From NCBI GenBank assembly GCA_963575745.1, contig CAUYUJ010016308.1, forward strand, positions 100,001 through 164,000: a stretch of 64,000 bases of DNA. The letters run 5' to 3'. The first letter of the stretch is position 1; the number at the start of each line of letters is the position of its first letter. Below the pieces are notes generated by a model. That model did not search any database, was not told the DNA's origin, and saw only the letters and a list, made by a program, of their open reading frames with translations. Origin of the DNA: Prorocentrum cordatum (lineage: Eukaryota; Sar; Dinophyceae; Prorocentrales; Prorocentraceae). The position numbers were made by a program, and so were the translations under genes. Of this stretch, positions 1 to 10,200 are shown one piece after another.

Positions 1-663
1 GCAAGCTCCGGTGCCTGGCCACTCGGGTCCAGGCCTGGGCCCAGGGCGCAGGGCGGCCCACCCCCGTCGGCGCGCAGCAAGACGGGCGCCCCGTTTTTGG
101 AGGCCTGGAAATTGGCACCAACACCAGCACAGGGGGTTGCCTCCACATGGGGATGATGATCCTAGATTTCGGTGTTGGTGGCAATATTTCGGTCACCTTG
201 GAAGCCCAATATGACCACCATCGCCGAGATCGGGATCGTCTTCGTTCGGTGGAGGCACGCCGCCGATCTTGGTGTTGGCGTCGGCCTCTAGGCCCGCGAC
301 GTTTCGGAAGACCGCCCCCGTCTGTCGAGCTCCGGTCGCCTCGTAGGCGGCCCCCCGCAGGGCAGGGCAGCGGGCCGCGAAGGCTTCCGACGCACACCCG
401 CCCCACGAAGTGCCCAGCGCCCATTATACTCCTGGTTGGCTGCTCCTTCCCTTGCCCCGCCCTGCCCTGGCCTCGACCGCGCCCCGCCCCCCCACCCTGC
501 CCCCTAGTCTGCGAATTAGCCCTAGGCTGGATCGCCGCCTGGACCTGGGGAAGGAGAGGGGACATGTGGGTCTGAAGCCCAATGTTTTCCTCGAGCACAC
601 TGGCAGGAAGCGCGCTCCATTCAATCAGTTCTCTCAGCCTCTCACTCCCTTAGAGGCGTCCTC
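1..663. other. GC-rich stretch, no gene recognised
   Basis: Several overlapping open frames exist, but they have Arg/Pro/Ala-rich translations with no recognisable domain, as expected when stop codons are rare in GC-rich DNA. No repeat, RNA gene or regulatory element was recognised. Confidence 0.5.
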
Positions 664-2158
664 TCATTTCGCCTTTCCCGCGACCACCGCCAGGCACCTG
701 GGCGTTTCCCGTTCGAGTGGCCCTCTCGGCGCCGCGCCCGCTAGCTCGCTGCCCACCCCCATGTCCTTCGCGAAGGCCCACGGCGTCTGGCCAATCGCCG
801 ACCCCGCCCGTTGCCAGCTGAGCGCCATCGCCAGCGCTCCATACTTGCCGCCCTTCTCCTCCGAGGCCCTGCTCTTGCGGTGGCGGAACTGGAGGCAGTC
901 CTCATCTTGCTGCCCCCGCGTCTTCAGCAGCACCTGATCCTTCCAACGCTGCGCCAAAATCCAATGTAAAGTCTCGTTCGGCATCTTTCTCGTCGCGGAC
1001 GTCTGGCGGAAGGTCGAACGCACTGAATTTGTGAGAAACTGGGTGCGAGGTCTGCCCCGCGCCTTGGAGTCCACCTGCTCGCCCTTGCCCTTCTTGACCT
1101 ACAGCCCCTTGCACCGTGCGTCGCGCCCCTGCCCGCCTATCGCTAGCTCCGCTCCCGACGTGCCCCCTGCCTCGCTGACGGCGACGCGGTCGTAGAGGCG
1201 CGCTTCGACCGCCGCCATTTGCCTCGCCGTGGCCATGGAGAGCTCCGCCGTCGCTTTGCACAGGTCCACTATGCCGCTGTCGCCCTTGCCCCCGCCGCCC
1301 TTGGCCTCCAGCTACTTCTGCGTCATCTCCTTGGGCGGATGCGCCCCCGATCCATGGGTTGCCGTCGCGCCCGCGCCCCTCTTCATCCAGCTGGGCAACT
1401 CGAGGTCCTCGACGCTTGCCGCCGATCGGCTGCCCGTGTCCCTCCGCGGCGATGCGCCAAAGGAGATGGCTTTGAGCCGCGATGTCTCCTGAAATCGCCC
1501 CAGCCGGCCCCGTCGACACCGCGCTGTTGTCAAGCGAAAGGGCTCGGCACAAAGAATGGGCGAATGACTCGACTTTCGCATCTCCCACACCACCCTTTCT
1601 GGAGACTTCTTCCGATATGTTTCGCCGTCGAGATCTGCCCAGCAACGACCATCGCACATGCAATGCACTGGTTGCATGTTTGTCAGGAGATGGCAGAGGT
1701 TGCGATCGTCACGCGCGCTGCGCTGGCGGCGAAGCAACTGCCTCCGAGTGGCAAAGCGGGCCTCGCACCTACTTCTGCCCTCGAGCTGGGCCCCGCATGC
1801 GTCCCTGAGCGCGTTCCCTCCCCCCTGTCTCCGACCCCGCGTGTTTCTGTTCCGGGCCCCTCGAGTCCAGGTGGAGGGGCCGACAGCGCGCACTTGCTCG
1901 CCCGAACCCAAACGAGGTCCAACTTCACGAACTGTTTGGCCAAACCCCTATCCGCATCCAGCTTCCAGGGGGCTCTGCCCAGCTCCTCCAGCAACCCCGC
2001 GTCGTCCTCCATTGCGTTGGTCGCCTCGCTGGTATCCGCTCCTGCTCTTCGCGCCCATGGTTGAGCCGACTCTGACAGCCCCTCCTCCGCGTAGGGAGGG
2101 GGTCGTTGTGGTTGCCTCGCAGGTCCGCGGGCAGCGTAAACCGACATTGGGCATGGTG
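664..2158 (-). pseudogene. Degraded coding tail downstream of the LINE RT remnant
   Basis: On the minus strand, after the decayed RT, short protein-like stretches appear in changing frames. One around 1,660-1,700 is rich in Cys and His (PVHCMCDGRCW). One around 1,190-1,250 looks helical (TARQMAAVEARLYDRVAV). One around 990-1,070 reads FLTNSVRSTFRQTSATRKM. Stops and frameshifts separate them. They could be the 3' part of the same LINE or an unrelated insertion. No function is assigned. Both strands carry overlapping GC-driven open frames, so the coding interpretation rests on how natural these fragments look. Confidence 0.3.
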
Positions 2159-3253
2159 CTATGGTCGCCGCGCCCAGGTCTGGCACCACCTCAACCTGCG
2201 CACCAAGCGCTCGGCCCTCGTGTCCCCCAACCTCCAGTACGCCAACGCCTGTTCCGTCGCCGTGCTCTTCACGCTGCCGCACTCGAACCACCTAGTCGTT
2301 CCTCCTGCCATCGCGGCGCGCCCAAGCCTCGCCAGGCTCATGTCCAGACTCTTGTGCTGCGTCGCCGACAAGAAGACGCACTCAATCTCCGACACGATCG
2401 CGCCCATCACCGCGCTCAGGAAGACCACCCGCTTCCACCTCCATGGAGTAACCAGGTCCCAACACGCGCCCATCGCGTAGAAGGCCTCTTCGCTGCTTCA
2501 CACCTCCTCGGGATCCCGAACTCCGCCGTGCACGTCGTGATGAAAAAGGCCCAAGTACCTTGCCACGTCGGTCAGCTCTCCTTGGATGCCGTCCTCGCCG
2601 AACCCTCTGGTCTTACGCCGCTGCCTGCATGCCGTGGAGCCACTTCTTTGTACCAACATGCTGGTCACCTGCTTGCACGTGTTCTGCCGCAGCCCCAACT
2701 CGTTAAGCACTGCGTCCAGTGCGCCGTCCGCCTCCCGCAGCCTCTGCAGCATTCCCTTCAGCGTCGTCACTATCTCCAACAAGTCGTCTCAGCTCAGGTC
2801 GTCCGCGTACTGGTGGACCCCTTAAGTCGATGCCAGGCAAGCCCTCCCACTCACACACGAGTAAATTCGCCGCGTGCTGCATCTTCCGAAGAAGAGTGGC
2901 GCACTTCTCCGTCGGCACCGCGAAGGCCGTGGCGAAGGCGTCCACGCTGAAAGGGTCCCCATCATCAGGCCGTCTCCAATCTTAACCGTGTGGGCCCCCG
3001 CGGGCGTCGGCAGGTTGATGACCATGTCTCTGTGACGCTGCTTGCAGAGCACCTCGTCCTGCCAGTCTGTGTCCTGCGCCGCCGCTTGATCCAGCGACTG
3101 CCAGCTCACCGATCCGAAAGCATTCTGGAGACCTTCATGGTGACTGCAAAGCTCCACCTTCCGTACTCCAGTCTCCAACTCAACACCTCTCCAACACAAC
3201 GAAGACGACCGACCGAAAAGAGAGGAGGAATGGCCTGCGACGTTTCGGCTCAA
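2159..3253 (-). pseudogene. Decayed LINE-type reverse transcriptase, YADD lineage
   Basis: Minus-strand fragments follow the order of a non-LTR RT. Near 3,100-3,140 is NAFGSVSW (motif A-like). Near 2,990-3,060 is a QRHRDMVINLPTPAG segment. At 2,798-2,809 the sequence reads YADD, in the context HQYADDLS, which is the catalytic motif C. A palm/thumb segment with NELGL and TCKQVTSMLV follows at 2,500-2,780. A connection segment with CWDLVTPWRWKRVVF and AYWRLGDTRAERLVRRLRW lies at 2,160-2,470; such segments are usual after dinoflagellate LINE RTs. Most pieces share one frame, but a TGA follows YADDLS almost directly, other stops separate the pieces, and about 2,820-2,945 is in a shifted frame. 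The gene is therefore inactive. No EEP or RNase H domain was recognised. It differs from the RT at 7-14 kb, so two LINE lineages are present. Confidence 0.75.
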
Positions 3254-3620
3254 ATCACAAGCACAAGACTACCAAGACGAAGATAACGACGACTACGTCC
3301 ACCCCGTCCCTGCCTGATCTCACTGCTATTGCTACTACGGTCACCAATGCCAGTACTACATCTGTTGCTGCCCTGCCCACGCTTGAATACTGTTTGAAGT
3401 CCGCGCGCGCGTGCGCGCGAAGGCATGCTGGCTCATGCAAGTGCAGCAGTAGCCTGCGAGGAACTGCAGGCGCTGCGGCCGGGCTTTGCTCCGAGACTGT
3501 ACTGCACGCGGACACTCCAGCAGTGCCGGGGGCGCACCAGGGGAGGGGGGGGGCTACTTCCTCGGGGGGGAGGGGAGAGAGGGCGTGGCACGACGCGCTC
3601 GGTGGGCCGGATGGCTGAAC
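3254..3620. other. No gene recognised
   Basis: Mixed sequence with a CG-alternating stretch (3,400-3,422) and G runs (3,540-3,580). Nothing with a recognisable function was seen. Confidence 0.4.
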
Positions 3621-3625
3621 AACCC

Positions 3626-3796
3626 TCGGGGATGGACAGACCCCCCTTTAGCAAAACGTGGTTTAGTGAAAACGACCTCGGGAACAAACCTGGCGGGCGC
3701 AAGCCTGGAAAACGACGGCCGCGGCGCCCTCTGGAGAACCGAAGACGGACAATTCACTAATCGACGTGTCAGGGCAGGAGGCCTGTCCACCCCCGA
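3626..3796 (+). mobile_element. Family A MITE-like element, copy 1
   Basis: A 171 bp element with terminal inverted repeats. The left end reads TCGGGGATGGACAGAC and the right end is the near-complement ending TCCACCCCCGA. The flanks are AACCC (3,621-3,625) and AGCCC (3,797-3,801), a 4/5 match to a 5 bp target-site duplication. The interior contains CCTTTAGCAAAACGTGG and a conserved AATTCACTAATCGACGTGTC, both nearly identical in the copy at 24.4 kb. There is no coding capacity, so it would depend on a transposase elsewhere. The superfamily is unassigned. Confidence 0.82.
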
Positions 3797-3962
3797 AGCC
3801 CTCTCGGGGCGGACGGGCCTTCTGGATGCTCTTCTGCATCGCCCCCAGCTCCCACATCTCCGCCTCCGCGCGCGCCAGGTCCTCGGAGAGCGGGCGCGCG
3901 GGGGGGGCCGCCGAGGGCGGACCGTCGTCGTCGTCGTCGCTCCTCTGGGGCCTGGGCAGAGT

Positions 3963-4133
3963 GTTGGCGGCGCGCACAAGGGGGTAGGGGGAGGGGGGAA
4001 GGCTTCTTGGAAGGAGGCTGCTTCTTAGAACGCGCCGGCCTTACGTCTACAGAGAAGGCCCGCGCCTTCTAAGAAGCAGGGGTGCTTCTAAGAAGCCTTC
4101 CCCCCTCCCCCATACCCCCTTCTGCGCGTGGCC
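3963..4133. mobile_element. Family B foldback element, copy 1
   Basis: About 170 bp forming an almost complete palindrome. The left arm starts TTGGCGGCGCGCACAAGGG and runs through AAGGCTTCTTGGAAG. The right arm is its complement, ending in CTTCTAAGAAGCCTT, a C-rich run and CTGCGCGTGG. The arms meet near TACGTCTACAG. Related copies lie at 25.7 kb and 63.0 kb. It sits between two family A elements. No coding capacity. It could also fold into a long RNA hairpin if transcribed. Confidence 0.8.
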
Positions 4134-4146
4134 AGGAGTGGGTGTG

Positions 4147-4317
4147 TCGGCGGGGGATAAGCCTGACTTTATCGAACCTCCCCTTAGTGAAAACGGCCTG
4201 GGACCGAAACCGACAAACTGGGACCCGCAACAAGGACGGCCGCGAGGCCCTCTCGCGAACCGAGAACGGCCAATTCCTCAGTCGACGTGTCAGGGTAGGA
4301 GGTCTATCCACCTCCGA
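4147..4317 (+). mobile_element. Family A MITE-like element, copy 3 (diverged)
   Basis: A 171 bp element in the same orientation as the copy at 3.6 kb. The left end reads TCGGCGGGGGATAAGCCTGAC with a small change, and the right end reads GGTCTATCCACCTCCGA. It is flanked by a perfect 5 bp duplication, GTGTG at 4,142-4,146 and again at 4,318-4,322. The interior keeps CCTTAGTGAAAACGG and CAGTCGACGTGTCAGGG. More diverged than the other two copies, so probably an older insertion. Confidence 0.78.
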
Positions 4318-4770
4318 GTGTGGGTGTACGGGTGCCGTCGTCCAGCTGGAGCCCATGCGGAGGTCCGGGGGCCCGGAGGCCGCCCACGGAGAGCAGAGGA
4401 GGCTACCGGGAGGATCACATCGCGCCGCATCGGCGCTGCATCGGCGACGTCCGGACTGACAAAACAGTGTTCTGGGTCGCGCCACGTTCTCTGAGCATCG
4501 GCGATGCGGCGCGGTCCTCCGACCCCCTCTGCTACTCCAGCCAGTGACCACGTCTGGAGGTACCGGAATCACGAAAAGAAGGCAACTGTCATGCGTGTCG
4601 AGCGAGGACGTGGAGGTCTGGCACTTTGGTAGCGACGCCAGGGGAGTGCTCGTGAACACGATAGAGAATCACTTAGTAAGATCCAAAGAGCTGCTCAGTC
4701 GAACCAGGCCTTATAAATGAAGTAGGGTTAGACCAGGTCAAGCCATGGCGGGCAATCCCACAGCCGGCGG
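4318..4770. other. No gene recognised
   Basis: Unique-looking GC-rich sequence with no domain-bearing open frame and no clear repeat. Confidence 0.4.
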
Positions 4771-5177
4771 CGAATCCCACCAGCTCTTTGGGCGTGAGTG
4801 GTTTAGAGAGCTCTCTCTGTCCTCAACCCCCCAACCCCCCTTCTTCCCCTTCGGGGAGGGGTTTACCCCTCCCCCTCCCCCCTCCCCCTGGGCCTGGAGA
4901 GGGAGTTCCGCGGGTCGTTGGAGGGGTCTTTTTCGACTCCTGGGAGGGCTAAAAAACGACGACCCTCACGAGGATTCTGGCCCCGACGGGGGGACGCTAA
5001 AAAAAACCCTCTCCTCTTCTTTGAAGCCAAAATCATTGATTTTACTACGGTTTCGGCCCCATCTTGGCCTTCTAAGGGGGCAGCGCTCCCCTTCCTTCAT
5101 AGCAAACTCATTGATTTTACTAAGGTTTTGGCCTCATTTTGTCCTTCTCAGGGGGCAGCGCTCACTTGCGCTTCTGA

Positions 5178-5380
5178 GGAGGTCGCAAGAGGCCCCAAGA
5201 TGGCCCCAAGAGGCCCCCAGGAGTCTCCCAAGAGGCCCCCTAGAGGCCCCCAAGAGGCCCCCAAGAGGCCCCAAGAGGCCCCCAAGAGGCCCCCAAGAGG
5301 CCCCCAAGAGGCCCCAAGAGGCCCCAAGAGGCCCCCAAGAGGCCCCCAAGAGGCCCCCAAGAGGCCCCCAAGAGGCCCCA
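5178..5380 (+). repeat. CCAAGAGGCCCC minisatellite
   Basis: About 15 imperfect copies of a 12-14 bp unit, CCAAGAGGCCCC, inside family C copy 1. The same unit or close variants recur at 32.5, 34.4, 38.6, 39.8, 47.2 and 61.7 kb. Confidence 0.88.
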
Positions 5381-5790
5381 CGAGGAGCCCGAACGACTCA
5401 CACCAGGACGAGGGGCCCGAACGACTCACACCACGAAGAGCCCGAACGACTCACACCACAAGGAGGGGCCCGAACGACTCACACCAGGACGAGGCGCCCG
5501 AACGACTCACACCACGAGGAGCCCGAACGACTCACACCACGACGCGGGCCCCGAACGACTCACACCACGAGGAGCCCGAACGAGTCACACCAGGAGGAGG
5601 GGCCCGAACGACTCACACCAGGACGAGGGGCCCGAACAACTCACACCACGAGAAGCCCGAACGACTCACACCAGGACGAAGAGCCCGAACGACTCACACC
5701 ACGAAGAGCCCGAACGACTCACACCAGGAAGAAGGGCCCGAACGACTCACACCAGGACGAGAAACCCCAAACGACTCAAATCACGAGGAG
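5381..5790 (+). repeat. 25-28 bp tandem repeat (CCCGAACGACTCACACCA core)
   Basis: About 15 copies of a unit with the core CCCGAACGACTCACACCA followed by a variable GGACGAGG, CGAGGAG or CGAAGAG end. It is also present in family C copy 2 (about 40,025-40,235). Confidence 0.88.
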
Positions 5791-5992
5791 CGCTTTCTCT
5801 CCCTCCTCCTCCGCCTCGTCCTTCTCCCGCTCCCCCCACAAGGAGGATGTACAAGGAGGCGGGAGGAAGGAGGAACAGGGGAGATATGCGGGCCCAAGCG
5901 GACACACGCCTGAAAAACACGACTGTCGGCATGCTTCGCAAGAGTTGCTGCTGTGAGATGGGCTGGTGGGGATACGCGAAGCGTAAAGAATT

Positions 5993-6330
5993 CAACTTCC
6001 CAAAAGTTGCAACCGCATGGGACGGATATGTTGGCCTGGTTTATCTGGGTCCGAGCGACCAGGGTTCGGCCACGTGGGGCATCAACTGGAAGGTCAAGAA
6101 CTCGAGCTGAAGAATGTGGAGATAACTGGGCCGATAACGAATTCAGCCTACCACTCACAGAGTTGCAACCTCATGGGAGGGAACTCATGGCCTGGATGGT
6201 TTTGTTGTCATCCCCGCTCAACTTCCCCTGCAACACGTCGGCGATGCGGCTGACAATCCGGTACGACACCTGGCGCCATCCGTCCACCCGTCAGCACACG
6301 CACTTCGCTCATCCTTATCACCACGCGAGG
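5993..6330 (+). repeat. Diverged pair of ~150 bp direct repeats
   Basis: AGTTGCAACCGCATGGGA near 6,004 recurs as AGTTGCAACCTCATGGGA near 6,162, each followed by a GGCCTGG segment. No gene recognised here. Confidence 0.4.
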
Positions 6331-7219
6331 AGGACCAGCAGGAGGAGGAGGAGGAGGAGGAGGACGACAAGGCAGAGACGTGCATCTGAGGGTGTTAGAC
6401 CCTGCTGGGCAAGACAGTTTCCAGGGAGGTCCCCGACATCCCTGGAGGACCCAAGAAGACCCCCCCAGTGGCTCGCAAAGCATGCGCCATTTGGGCCGTG
6501 GGCAAGAAGTCAAAGCCAGCAGTCGCGAACGAAAGTGGGCAAAACGCTACCCAGCTAAACAGAGCAAGAGAAAAATGAGGCGGACGTTGAGGAGGGGAAA
6601 GCTGGAGGACCGCCGAGGAGGTTGAGGTAGGGGCATGCTTCCCGCTCCTCCTCCTCCTTCTCCTCCTCCTCCTCCTTCTCCTCGCCCTCCCCCCTAGCAC
6701 CCTCTCTTCGTGCACATTATCCCCCTCCGCGTCATACTCGTCCTCATCGTCCTCCTCTTGCACTAACGAACTGTCGTCCCGCACAGCTCTTTCTAGCACC
6801 CCTCCACGTCCTGCTTGGCCTGGCCCCGCCATCTCCCTCCCTCCCGTCCCGTGCCTTCCTCCGTCAACCCTCCACACATTCCCCCATCTCGCCCCCGCCA
6901 CGACCTCCTCCCCATCGGTCTCCCAATTCGCCCCCTCGCCCCCAAAAAGGCCCCCCACCTGCCGCCCTCCCCCCCTCCCTCCCGCCCCCTTCTCCTCCTG
7001 TTACTTCCGGCTCTCCTACTCTTCCTCCTCCTCCTCCTTTTCCTCCTCCTTTTTCTCCTCCTCCTCCTCCCCCTCCTCCTCCTCCTCCTCCTTTTCCTCC
7101 TCATTACTCAAGTTCTTTTTTCCCGATCTCGTTCAGCGCGTTCCCATGTTCATCCCCCCCTCATTCCAGATTCCCCCTCCTTCGTCTTCTTTCCCCTGGC
7201 CCACCCGTCCTGCTCCTCC
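6331..7219. repeat. GGA and TCC microsatellite tracts, probable 3' flank of the LINE
   Basis: A short (GGA)n lies at 6,331-6,363, with TCC/TCCT-rich pyrimidine tracts at 6,645-6,690 and 7,005-7,105. Open frames here encode Leu, Arg or Pro runs only. It lies just downstream of the minus-strand LINE ORF2, so part may be its 3' untranslated region. The 3' end of the element could not be placed. Confidence 0.6.
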
Positions 7220-10200
7220 TCACCTCATCCACCTCCTCCTTTCCATGAGGTCGGACCCCGAGTGCGAAACCATTTGCGCTGAGCAATAAAAGGAGGAGGA
7301 GGAGGATGAGGAGGAGGAGGAGGAGGAGGAGGAGCTTTCAGGGCTTTCCGCCTCTCGCAGGTGCGAGTCTGGCCCCGCGCTCCCGCGCGCGGGGCTCCGC
7401 TCAAGGGCCGCGGGCCTGGGCCCCGCCCTTTCTCCGAGCGCGTCTGGCGGAGGCGCTCGGAGCCGTCTACATGGGCCGCGCCCTGAGGCCGCCCTTTCTC
7501 CGCGCGCATCTTGCGGAGGCGCGCGGAGCCTTGGCAAGCCGACTTGGCGAGCTGCGGCCTCTGCAGGTGGGAGCGGGCCCACGCGCGTGGGCGCGTGGGC
7601 CCTCGGGGTCGGCCTCCCTCTCGCCGTCGGGCTGGCCGAAGCGGTTCGCGTCGTCGTAGCGCCCGTGCCCTCTTCGAGGGCCACCCCCGACGTGGGGGGG
7701 CCCGAGGGTGGGCCTCCTCGACCTGCTCCAGCTTCAGGTGCGTGGTGCGGTGGGTGAGCAGGCCGAGGGTCCTCGCCAGCCTGGAGGAGCGGCGCCTCGT
7801 CCTCCTCGATGGCGCGTGAGCTTCGTATCTGCATCATGATGGCCTGCTGCAGGAGGGCGTTCGTGTCGGGGAGCTGTAGTCGGCTTCTCCTTCTGCCGGT
7901 TGCACTCGCTGCCGCCACTCGTGGTCTGCATCTGGCCGTGGGACTGGTGCTCTGGGTCGAACATGTGCCCAACCCCGAGGAGCGGGCCAGTTGGGCATTC
8001 ATACCTTGTCCAGGGCCGCGCCCTGAGGCCGCCCTTTCTCCGCGCGCGTCTTGCGGAGGCGCGCGGAGCCGTGGTTCACCTTCTGGTCGTGCTGTTGATT
8101 CCCCTGGAGGTGGCGGGCCCACGCGTAGTGGCGCGTGGGCCCTCGGGGTCGGACCTGCTCTCGCCGTTGGGCTGGCCGAACGGGTTCGCGTCGTCGTAGC
8201 GCCCGAGCTCTCTCCTGAGGTCTCCCCTGATGTGTGGGTGCCCGAGGGTGAGTCTCCTCGATTTGCTTCAGCTTCAGGCTCTGGCTCAGGAGGGTGAGCA
8301 GGCCGCGGGTCTTCATCTATTCGGAGGAGCGGCTCTTCATCCTCCTCGATGGCGCGGGTACTTCGTATTTGCATCATGATGGCCTGCTGCAGGAGCGCTC
8401 TCGTGTCTGGGAGTTGAGTACGGCTTCTCCTTCTTCTGGTTGCTCTCTCCGCTGCCGCTCGTGAGCTGTGAGTGGTCTCTGCGTTCTGACTCCCCAGGTG
8501 GTCGATACCCTCTACCCTCGATGGCCCTTGGGCTGCGGGCGAGCAGTGCGTGCCACCTGAGGCAGATCCAGCAGCATGGCGACGACTGGGCATCTGCGAT
8601 GCAGCGTTCTGACTCCCCAGGTGGTCGGTACCCTCAACCCTCAACGGCCTTTCGGCTGCGGGCGAGCAGTGCGTGCCACCTGGGGCAGGTCCAGCAGCGT
8701 GGCGACGTATGAGCGTCTGCGATGCTGGACTGGTACTCTGCGTCGCACATGTGCCCAACCCCGAGGAGCGGGCCAGTTGGGCATGCTCGGTATCTGCATC
8801 ACGCTCATCCACAGTCCCCTCAGACTTCTCCTCCGCTGCCTTCTTGAGCCAGTTTAGTAATTTGTATTTGAGGCTGTTGTACGTCGGCTTTCCTTTGCAC
8901 TCACTCCTCATCTTGTCCGATATATATTCCGTGGAGAACCAACGCTTCTCAGCACGCAGGAAGATGAGAGGGTGCGATGCGTGTGTGGTCATTCCATTTT
9001 GTTTTAGCTCCGTGCCTTCCTTGGGTGGCGGCCCTTGGCAGCCGCCCCCAAACCACTTCGCGAGTGTCTGGAAGGGGGTGTGCTTGTCGATCTTCTGTTC
9101 ACAGCACGTGCACTTCCACCCTTTACCTTTTCTTGGGCGTATGAGTCGGTGCGTGGTCGGTGGCCTTCTCCCAACTGGTGCCGGTGGTCCGTCCGCCAGG
9201 TAATCTCGTCGCCGTCGTATTTGTTTGTTCGCCTCTTGTCGCTGTTGACTTCTCTGTGCCCGTACTTCGTGTCCGTCGGCTGGCCGTCGTTGTATGAGGT
9301 CTTTGGTTGCTGCAATAATTCTTCGCCGTACTAGGGCTGCCGTCGAGTTGACCCATTCGTAGCAACCCATCTGCGCGGAGTCTATGTCGTGGTTCTCTGC
9401 GGCTGCGTCGGCGAAGCGATCTGCTTGGCTGTTACCATACCAAGCATGTCGAGGGAACCCTTTAGCCTCCGCATCCTCCCAGGAGAGGTGGCTGTTGATG
9501 TGGTGTAGCTGAATACTTTCCACTCCGCCCCGCATCTCCAGCTCCTGCCCGATCTGCTGCCACAGGTCGCCGTTGGTGCCGACTTCGCCGCATTTCTCGA
9601 ACCTTCTGTTGTGCCAGCCTTTATACACCACCTCGCTGTCCGTCCAGAAGTGTAGCGCCCCTGCCGTGCTACGTAAACAACTGAGAAGGGCCCTCAGCTC
9701 CGCTCTATTGTTGGTTTGGCGGCGGCCTGGGAGGGGTCCAAATTGTCCAGCTGCGAGTTCGTAGCCGTCACCTTGCTGCCGTAGTCGTACCCATGCCCAG
9801 CCACACCGCCTGCATCGCCAATCTGCGCTGTTCTTCCCACCAGATCCATCTCCGTACGCTACGATCGGGGAGCCGTCCTCCGTGGTGATGCGCCCTTCTT
9901 GGAGGCACTCGCCCATGTTGTTGGCCTGCTCCTCCGTGTCGCAATCTGGTGGTACTGACCATGCCCGTGGGGTTATACCCCTCAGCCAAAACGCAGGTAC
10001 TGCTTCGTGCCCAGCTTCCGCCCTAGTCTTTAGTCGGTCGGTGGTGTCGAAGGCTCTGTCACATGTCCGTGCATCACATTGTCCCCATATTCTGTGGTAA
10101 TCCGTCTCTTCGCGTCCGCATTCACATTGTGCCGATCCTTTTCCAAAGCATGCTCTCTTCCTAGCTCTTGCCCATGTCCCTGCACACGTCGCGATCAGGA

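Larger units (their letters stand above)
4771..5992 (+). mobile_element. Family C 1.2 kb repeat element, copy 1
   Basis: Nearly collinear with the copy at 39.4-40.6 kb and sharing ends with a diverged copy at 46.4-47.9 kb. The left end reads AATCCCACCAGC then TTTGGGCGTGAGTGG. The right part reads GCTGGTGGGGATAC then GCGAAGCG and AAGAATT. The left 12 bases and the complement of the right GCTGGTGGGGATAC match, suggesting terminal inverted repeats, although similarity continues about 15 bp past the right one. The interior is minisatellite. A 403-codon open frame runs through it (4,745-5,956), but its translation just follows the repeats (RGPNDSHQDE-like), so I do not call it a gene. Confidence 0.7.

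Noticed and set aside
1219-2064. 281-codon plus-strand open frame and other plus-strand frames across 0.4-3.2 kb
   Set aside because: Antisense to the recognisable minus-strand RT remnant; low-complexity Pro/Ala/Arg composition.
4745-5956. 403-codon open frame (His/Arg/Asp/Pro repeats)
   Set aside because: It runs through two minisatellites that stay open in more than one frame. The translation only mirrors the DNA repeat, and the related copy at 39.4 kb differs in frame content.
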